Under the pieces are notes generated by a model that searched no databases, was not told where the DNA came from, and worked only from the letters and a program-made list of their open reading frames with translations. Shown here piece after piece: positions 20,307 to 26,024 of a DNA stretch of 26,024 nt. The position numbers were made by a program, and so were the translations under genes. The number at the start of each line of letters is the position of its first letter. The stretch's first letter is position 1. Where the stretch lies: contig JADGJG010000278.1 of assembly GCA_027596195.1 (NCBI GenBank), positions 1 to 26,024 of the forward strand. The letters are read 5' to 3'. The DNA comes from Podochytrium sp. JEL0797 (lineage: Eukaryota > Chytridiomycota > Chytridiomycetes > Chytridiales > Chytriomycetaceae).

Positions 20307-20806
20307 TTATTGATTGCTATCTATCACTTGATTCAAGCTCGCCTCCACATCCGCAATCTCTTGATACGTAGGTGGATCCAACGGATACCCCAACTTCAAC
20401 ACCTGATCCACCACAAATCGCTCACACACCCTTCCTTGAACCGCAACAACTCCAACATGGGGATTCAACTCCGCCACGCGTTCCAACTCAATCGCATGCG
20501 CATGGTGATGCACACAGCCTTCATACCCAACCAACACGATTGTCACGTACGCCCACGTGACTGACAAGAGTTCCAACTCAAACGCGCTCATGTCCATGGC
20601 TGTGCCGTCCAAAAACACAATGAGAGAGCACTTGGGAATCCCCACCGTCTCCTGCCAACCAAACTTTTCATGGTACACTCCATGACCACCCTCCCTGTGC
20701 ATTTTCTCAAAGAAACGATCCTTGGCACCCAGCCACCCCATCAGATGTCGGTAATTGGAAGTAATACTCGTGTCGATCCATGAAATATTGGCGGAAATCT
20801 GAAAAA
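20307..20806 (-). pseudogene. Truncated inverted copy of the UBA/vWA gene C-terminus
   Basis: A minus-strand frame ending at TAA 20307-20309 encodes about 145 residues nearly matching residues 430-572 of the 15663-17387 protein: GWLGAKDRFFEKMHREGGHG, KFGWQET, PKCSLIVFLDGTAMDMS, WAYVTIVLVGYEGC and YPLDPPTYQEIADVE. DNA identity is also high in places (for example around gtgtaccatgaaaagtttgg). Homologous-looking frame continues upstream to an acceptor-like tttttcag near 20799-20806. The LRR gene stop lies only about 45 bp beyond, leaving no room for a UBA domain or the first vWA half. The frame itself has no stop, so it could be expressed as a fragment, but a truncated duplicate is the simplest reading. 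Its stop is 35 bp from the RecQ stop (convergent). Confidence 0.75.
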
Positions 20807-20854
20807 AGGTGCCACAAAGGTTATGGAATCCCTGGCATTTTATTTCTCACTTTA

Positions 20855-21754
20855 CTATCCCAAACTTTTATGAAAAGGAAAAGGAAAAGACAACGAGGTA
20901 TTTCCGGCCAGCAACACTTTACAGTCCAGTCTCACCAATTCCTCTGGAACTTCACCAGACAATGAGTTTCTTTCAAGGTCCAGATACCTCAACCTCTCAA
21001 GTTTACCCAATTCGCGTGGAATCGAACCAACCAGGTTACAGCCGCCCATGAATATTCGGGTCAGACTGGCAAGATTTCCAAACTCGCGAGGAATAGTACA
21101 CCTCAAGTTGGGGCACTCTTCTATCCAGAGAAGTCGCAAATTCAAAAGATTCCCCAACTCTGCGGGAATTGGCCCATGCACTCCTGTACGGCTCATATTG
21201 AGAGTTTCGAGCTTTTGGAGGTTTCCTAACTCTGGTAGTAAGTGACCGCATAGTAGTGGGTTATTGAAGAGTTGGAGATGTTTGAGGGAGGCGACGTTGC
21301 CAATTTCGACAGGAATCGAGCCCGTGAGGCCAGCGCCACCTAGATTTAACTGAACCAGATTCGGTATTAAGGACACGGCTATGGGGATGGGGAGGTCGAT
21401 TGGATTGTTCAAGGATATTTTGTTGAGCGCAGACATGTAGGTGCGTGCGTAGAAGTTTTGGAACTCGAAGGGGGCGTTGAAGAGTATGGTTCGATCCCAA
21501 TCAGTGAGTTGGCAACCATATAATCTGTTTTGAAGCTTGGGCACGAAGCGGTGCAGATTTGCAGCGGCAAATGACTTGGCCGAGATGATGCGGCAGAATT
21601 CCTTGGATACTCTTCGCAAGACGAGGACTTTCTTTGTTGGAATCTTGACAAGGATGAGTGTCTTGATCTCGGGTGGGATGTGTGGGATCGGTGGTGGCGA
21701 CAAGCCAAGCCGCGCGATTCGAAGGCTGCGGCGAGGAGCGTTGGGAGTTGTCAT
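20855..21754 (-). CDS. F-box-like / plant-type leucine-rich repeat protein, 299 aa (copy 1)
   Basis: Starts at ATG 21754 (MTTPNAPRRSLRIARLG), chosen because the tandem copy starts with the equivalent MSAPPRRSLRIAQL; the frame is open further upstream but without similarity. Residues about 20-65 (PHIPPEIKTLILVKIP ... LRRVSKEFCRIIS) have the F-box pattern (P-x-E-I/L ... L..V.K.F). About six leucine-rich repeats of the LxxLxLxxNxLxGxIPxELGNL type follow (residues about 140-285), a form best known from plant receptor proteins. A substrate-recruiting role in an SCF ubiquitin ligase is inferred from the F-box plus LRR layout. No signal peptide, membrane segment or intron is visible. Similar to the next gene (21980-22981), which has one more repeat. 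Confidence 0.85.
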   Translation of the reverse strand: MTTPNAPRRSLRIARLGLSPPPIPHIPPEIKTLILVKIPTKKVLVLRRVSKEFCRIISAKSFAAANLHRFVPKLQNRLYGCQLTDWDRTILFNAPFEFQNFYARTYMSALNKISLNNPIDLPIPIAVSLIPNLVQLNLGGAGLTGSIPVEIGNVASLKHLQLFNNPLLCGHLLPELGNLQKLETLNMSRTGVHGPIPAELGNLLNLRLLWIEECPNLRCTIPREFGNLASLTRIFMGGCNLVGSIPRELGKLERLRYLDLERNSLSGEVPEELVRLDCKVLLAGNTSLSFPFPFHKSLG

Positions 21755-21979
21755 GACCGCTTTCCCCTTTTTGTTGCAACCTAAATTTGGAGTTTCGGGC
21801 CTCTTTCCATCGACAATGTCAAATATTTGGACTCGCGTTTGGGGTGCTTGTGTGTGCGTGCAGAACATGATAACATCACGCTGGCGATTGTGCCCATGTC
21901 CCATGTGTGTGGCGAAGATTTTGACAGTTCCTGGTATTTTCCGCGGAGGACATCGAATGCCAAGAAATTTTATTAGATC

Positions 21980-22981
21980 TCACTGACAGGGATACTTAAA
22001 AGGAAAAGTTAACGCTTCATTTCCGTCCAGCTGTAAAGATTTCCCGAGCCGCTTTAAATTCATTGGAACTTCACCACACAATGAGTTCCCTTTAAGGCAT
22101 AGGTACCTCAAACGCGCGAGTTGGTCCAATTCACGTGGAATTGAACCAACCAGGTTACATTCAGACATAAACAATCCAATCAGATTCGCAAGACTTCCCA
22201 ACTCGCAAGGAATAGTGCACCTCAAGTTGGGGCACTCGTCCAACCAGAGAAACTGCAAATTCTGCATATGTCCCCACTCTGCGGGAACTGGCCCATGCAC
22301 TGCGGTATTGTCTATGTTGAAAACTTTGAGCTTGCGGAGGTTTCCCAACTCTGGTGGCAAGCGACCACCCAGGAGTTTGTTCTTGCTGAGGTTCAACTTT
22401 TTCAAATGCACCAGCTGTCCGAGTTCGGCAGGGATGCTGCCTGAGAGATTGTTGCTATGCAAACATAATACTTGGAGAGAGTGAAGGGCACCGATTTCGG
22501 GCGGAATTGCACCAATGAGGGCTGCGCCGTCGAGCCATAGAGAAACAAGATTTTGCATCAAACACAGCGCTGCAGGGATAGTTGCCCTGATTTGCACTAA
22601 ACCGCCGATTTCCATGATCGTACCCATATAGGTCCGGACATATACGTTTTGGTAGTTAATGGGGGCGTTGAAGAGCATGGTTTGATCCCATTCTGTGATT
22701 CGGAAATTCGGTCTTCTTTCTTGAGACTTGGCCACGAAGCGGTATAGATTGGCGACGGCAAATGACTTGGCCGAAATGATTCGGCAGAACTCTTTTGATA
22801 CGCTTCGTAGAAGGAGGACTTGTTTTGTTGGGATCTTGACGAGAATCAGTGTCTTGATCTCGGGTGGAATGTGTGGGATCGGTGGTGGAGGCAAGTCGGG
22901 GACGTGTCGGATGTGTGGTGTTGGTGCCTGCGGCAAGGCGAGCTGCGCGATTCGAAGGCTGCGGCGGGGAGGAGCTGACAT
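21980..22981 (-). CDS. F-box-like / plant-type leucine-rich repeat protein, 333 aa (copy 2)
   Basis: ATG 22981 to TGA 21980-21982, single exon. An N-terminal basic/proline-rich leader (residues 1-36) contains an imperfect internal repeat (TPHIRHVPDLPPPPIPHIPP). The F-box-like segment PPEIKTLILVKIPTKQVLLL ... SKEFCRIISAKSF is almost identical to copy 1. About seven LRRs follow, for example SLWLDGAALIGAIPPEIGAL, LHSNNLSGSIPAELGQL and LRCTIPCELGSLANL. Compared with copy 1 it has one extra repeat in the middle, consistent with unequal exchange between repeats. It lies 225 bp upstream of copy 1 in the same orientation, so the two are a tandem duplication. Role inferred as an F-box adaptor; not proven. 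Confidence 0.87.
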   Translation of the reverse strand: MSAPPRRSLRIAQLALPQAPTPHIRHVPDLPPPPIPHIPPEIKTLILVKIPTKQVLLLRSVSKEFCRIISAKSFAVANLYRFVAKSQERRPNFRITEWDQTMLFNAPINYQNVYVRTYMGTIMEIGGLVQIRATIPAALCLMQNLVSLWLDGAALIGAIPPEIGALHSLQVLCLHSNNLSGSIPAELGQLVHLKKLNLSKNKLLGGRLPPELGNLRKLKVFNIDNTAVHGPVPAEWGHMQNLQFLWLDECPNLRCTIPCELGSLANLIGLFMSECNLVGSIPRELDQLARLRYLCLKGNSLCGEVPMNLKRLGKSLQLDGNEALTFPFKYPCQ

Positions 22982-23319
22982 TCAAGAACGAAACAAAAAT
23001 AGATCGCAGGTAGTGAGACTGCCTTGCATCGAAACAGTGTTTATTCTTCAACCTTGGGCCCACATAAGGTTTTCCAATAAACACTACACGAACAGATTCC
23101 ACTCAAAATTGGCTCAGCCATATGTTTTCGGTCAAATTTCGCCCAATTTCCAAGTCGAACATTCTCAGCACTTTTGCACACTTTTGCCAGGTCGAATTTC
23201 AATCTTCGATTAGTCTTGAATTTAAGGTTGGGCAATTATGCATCGATTCCACTCTGCCCGATCTCTTCAGATCAAATGGGTAATGCAGTTGGGAGCCCAT
23301 TGAAATCACCACCACGGCA

Positions 23320-23390
23320 CCTTTTATTTTTGGGATGTGTGGCATCGGAGGTAAACCGCTGCGGCGAGGAGCCGTGCGACGACGAGTCAT
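23320..23390 (-). pseudogene. 5' remnant of a third F-box/LRR copy
   Basis: From a minus-strand ATG at 23390 the frame reads MTRRRTAPRRSGLPPMPHIP, matching the APRRSL...PPIPHIPPEIK leader of copies 1 and 2, and then loses all similarity before the F-box. DNA similarity (gctcctcgccgcagc, tgccacacatccc) supports common descent. No LRRs follow up to the copy 2 start. Confidence 0.6.
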
Positions 23391-23465
23391 AGAGGTGTGA
23401 TAAAATAGCAAAAAGAGCATTCATTTTGCAAAGTCAACCGACCGTCACCGAATTCTCAAAAAGAA

Positions 23466-23515
23466 TTCCATCGAAGTACAGTCTCGTCAAACCGCGAGTT
23501 GGTCCACTTCGCGTA
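23466..23515 (-). pseudogene. Possible 3' LRR remnant of a fourth copy
   Basis: Bases 23484-23513 resemble copy 2 bases 22106-22136 (about 25 of 30 identical around gcgagttggtccaattc), which encode the last LRR. The order (a 3' end about 80 bp upstream of a 5' start) repeats the spacing of copies 1 and 2, so it fits a further, decayed array member. Short match, low certainty. Confidence 0.35.
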
Positions 23516-23582
23516 ATCGCCAAAACAAACAATCATACTTTTTAACCCGCTTAAATACAAAATCTGGTATATTCACATTCCA

Positions 23583-25906
23583 TCACAAACCCCCATCAAC
23601 ATTCACCACAAACTCGACCCTCCCCTCCCCCTCCACCACCTTCTCCACCACACAAACCACATCCCCATCTCCCACCACCCGCTCCACACCCTTCCCCACC
23701 TTCTCCTCATTCACCCACGTTCCATTCGAACTCGAATCCACAAGCACGACTTGTCCGGCTCGTTTGAATATCCTGCAGTGTCGTGAGGAAACGCATGCGT
23801 GCGGGAGGATGAAGGAGTTGTCGCACGCGCGGCCGATGGATATTGCGTTTTGACCGGGGAGGATGGTGGTGGTTTGGACTTTGAAGGTGGAGGTTTTTGG
23901 AGAGACGGAGAATGTGAGGGGGTCGGAGGAGGAGGTGGAGAGGGTTGAATTGGATGGGGTGAGTTTGGATTTTTTGGAGGGTTGAGCAGTGGGTGGTTCG
24001 GTGGTGGAGCGGGAGCTTGAGGAGGAGAGTTTTCGTTTTAGAAGGGGGGAGGAGAGTGGGGTAGGGGTTTTGAAGAGATAGATGAGTGATTCCGGGATGG
24101 TGGGGATGGTGGAGGCGAGTTGGATGAGGTCTCTGTATTTTGGGTGCGAGGGGGGTCGAAAAGTTACTAAAAGGCAGAAATTACATGATTCAGAAATGCG
24201 CTTACCCGTCTCTCAGTTCAACTGATGTTTTGACGGGCTCCATGTTTACTCGAACTTGATTTTGGCCCTCCACGGTGAGGACGGGCAGCGCGTCAGTTTC
24301 GACTTCAGCGAACGAGATGGAGCAATGCGTCCTCGAAATGCGTGGGTCTTGCAAGACGATCGTATTGCCTAAAAAGCAAATCGAATCAGTTAAGACAACG
24401 TTATGCAGAATCACATCAAAAACACGCGTACTCAGTGATCGTCCAATCTTTGACACCTTGTCATTCAGCAAGAGCTCCTGCCGATTCTCGTGATGAATCA
24501 GCTTCCCATACGTCTTTTTGCACCACTCATGGTTCTCAATGTCATCTAATTTGATCCGCTTTTCAGGATCCACTTGCATCAACTGTTTGATCAAATCTAT
24601 GGCGGAAGTCGACACGGATGTCCAGCAGGGTGCAGACCAGTTGATGTCGCCGTTTCGGATTCTTTTGAATAGGTCGGAGTCGGTTGTGGCTTCTTGGTAT
24701 GGCGTGTCGCCGCTGGAGAGAAGGAAAAACAGAATCACGCCGATACTGTAAATGTCGACGCGGCTGTCGTATGAGTCTCCGAGCATGACTTCGGGAGCGA
24801 GATAAGCTGTTGTGTTGATGGATTGAGTCAATGCTGTCATTTCGAACTGATGGAAACGGAAAATCGGGTACCTGGAGTGCCACATTGCGTTCGCAAAGAC
24901 AACCCTTGAGCTCGAGCGATTCCAAAATCGGCCAACTTCAGAGTCGGACCTTCCGCAACGAGCCAGTTGTCCGGTTTGAGATCGCGGTGCGTGATGCCTT
25001 TGGACCGGAGGTGCTTGAGAACCGTGACCATTTGACAAAACAAGTCACGTGACAGTTCCTCGGCAAGAATCCCGTTTCCCTCCACAAGCTTCAACAGATC
25101 TCCTTCCGGTAGATATTCCATCACAATGTGAAGGTACCGACCTTCCTCGAACGCGTCCTCAAATTCCACCACGTTCGGATGCGTCTGAACTGACTTCAAA
25201 ATCTCCACCTCGCGTTCCAACGCCTTCATCACTTTCGAATTGAACATGTGTTTGGCCTTGTCAATGACCTTGACGGCCACTTTGCGGCCCGAAAGCTTGT
25301 TGATGGCGAGATGGACTGTTGAATAATTTCCGCGACCTACGACGCCTTGGAGGTCGTATTTGAGCTCGAATTCGGTTTGGCTTTGGGTTGGGTTGGTGGT
25401 GGTTGGGCCTTGGAGAACGTGGAAGAGGAAGCCTTTGGATTTGACGAGGGTGATTTCGACGCCGTGGTTCAGAATCGTTTTGTTTCCGGGGCCGAGCAGT
25501 TTTCCGTTGAGGAACTGGGTGGGTAGTTGAGTCAGTTCAAGCTGGTGTATCGGTTCTAATACGCACAGTTCCGAAGCGAGAGATATCTTCGATCATGCAG
25601 CATTCAGAGTCACTTTCGTCCATGACTCGATAGATGCGGCAATGCTGGTGGTGCCAGTTAGATCCTAGGTTGATAGGTACAATACGAAGCTGGCAGTACC
25701 TTGGACGAGATGCTAGCCCCAGAAACCCCCACATCAACACCAGCAACTCCCTCCCTCCCAATCACCACTTCGTCCTTGCTCTCATCGAGCTCGATTGGTG
25801 ATCCACCATCGAGTGGCAGCAAACGGCCCCATAGTTTAGTGGAGTCCTCGTCCAGGGGGAATCCGTCCATCGCTTGCGTGTCCTGCTGCGAGAACGGGAG
25901 ACTCAT
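23583..25906 (-). CDS. Rad53/Chk2-like checkpoint kinase with three FHA domains, 671 aa, 6 exons
   Basis: Serine/threonine kinase of the DNA-damage checkpoint type. Exons on the minus strand: 25906-25700, 25644-25567, 25514-24872, 24806-24432, 24368-24206, 24132-23583; introns 52-73 nt; phases agree. FHA1 is about 45-128 (VVIGRE, SISSKHCRIYR, SRFGTFLNG, the last two rebuilt across introns). The kinase domain is about 151-405: GRGNYSTVHLA, VAVK (Lys177), HRDLKPDN (Asp273), DFG (Asp291), CGTPAYLAPEV, and VDIYSIGVILFFLLSG-type helix F. FHA2 is about 427-495 (KIGRSLS, RISRTHCSIS, SVELRDGDLI). A Ser/Thr/Pro- and Lys-rich linker with KRK and KKSK clusters (possible nuclear signal) leads to FHA3, about 585-655 (ISIGRACDNSF, VSSRHCRIF, DSSSNGTWVN, VGDGDVV). 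Rad53 has two FHA domains and Cds1/Chk2 one, so three is unusual. ATG 25906 is the first in frame. Confidence 0.93.
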
Positions 25907-25974
25907 CGGGGCTCGTTTTTTCGGACGGCCAAAGCACAAACTGACAAGAACTGACTCGCGACGCGTTTCTCCTT

Positions 25975-25977
<3 letters not shown>

Positions 25978-26017
<40 letters not shown>

Positions 26018-26024
26018 CGGGGGG
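25978..26024. repeat. Poly-G homopolymer at window end
   Basis: About 47 bases that are all G except one C near the end. Long pure G runs are typical of sequencing or assembly artefacts (no-signal base calls) at contig ends and are rarely real in such genomes. The run lies about 70 bp upstream of the kinase start codon, so the kinase promoter is missing or unreliable here. Confidence 0.9.

Noticed and set aside
21755..21904. Upstream extension of F-box/LRR copy 1
   Set aside because: Open in frame but without similarity to copy 2, which begins at the position equivalent to ATG 21754.
20855..22981. Plant contamination or recent transfer as the source of the LRR genes
   Set aside because: They sit in line with fungal genes, share the same style of local duplicates and relics, and chytrid-type fungi can carry IPxELGNL-type LRR proteins. 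Nothing at the borders suggests insertion.
1..26024. CRISPR arrays, bacterial operons, integrated viruses or transposons
   Set aside because: No regularly spaced repeats, Shine-Dalgarno-led operons, transposase or integrase, capsid or polymerase motifs, or terminal inverted repeats were seen. The introns show the region is eukaryotic.

Overview
The window is eukaryotic nuclear DNA, most likely from a zoosporic (chytrid-type) fungus. Genes are dense and split by many very short introns (about 39-92 nt, with gtannn donors). The protein set is fungal: an Spg1/Tem1 septation GTPase, a TauD-type sulfonate dioxygenase, a GH20 hexosaminidase and a Rad53/Chk2-like FHA kinase. A giant multi-domain adenylate kinase of the AK9 type, a family associated with cilia and flagella, argues for a flagellated life stage. 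The species cannot be named from sequence alone. All exon models below were built by reading GT-AG (and one GC-AG) junctions and checking that reading phase and conserved motifs continue across them.

Layout, left to right: 1-487 (+), C-terminal end of a GH20 beta-hexosaminidase; 632-1933 (-), TauD dioxygenase; 1934-3290, a gene-poor stretch with a P-loop GTPase-like remnant; 3291-4395 (+), an unrecognised 5-exon protein; 4550-4809, an intact tRNA-Leu(AAG) flanked by two tRNA relics; 5014-6135 (+), a multi-pass (about 7 TM) membrane protein; 6239-8307 (-), mitochondrial branched-chain 2-oxoacid dehydrogenase E2 with duplicated lipoyl and subunit-binding domains; 8696-9637 (-), Spg1/Tem1 GTPase with a GC-AG intron; 9738-15410 (-), an 11-exon AK9-like adenylate kinase of about 1708 aa; 15663-17387 (+), a UBA plus vWA-like protein; 17831-20271 (+), a RecQ helicase; 20307-20806 (-), a truncated inverted copy of the C-terminus of the UBA/vWA gene; 20855-22981 (-), two tandem F-box/LRR genes, with relics of further copies out to about 23515; 23583-25906 (-), an FHA-kinase-FHA-FHA protein; 25978-26024, a nearly pure G homopolymer, probably a contig-end artefact.

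The genes are independent housekeeping and accessory units and do not form one pathway. The most notable points are the E2 subunit with two lipoyl and two subunit-binding domains sharing an intron position, the kinase with three FHA domains, the AK9-like protein with four nucleotide-binding modules (the first with a defective P-loop), the decaying F-box/LRR array, and the partial UBA/vWA duplicate beside the RecQ gene.
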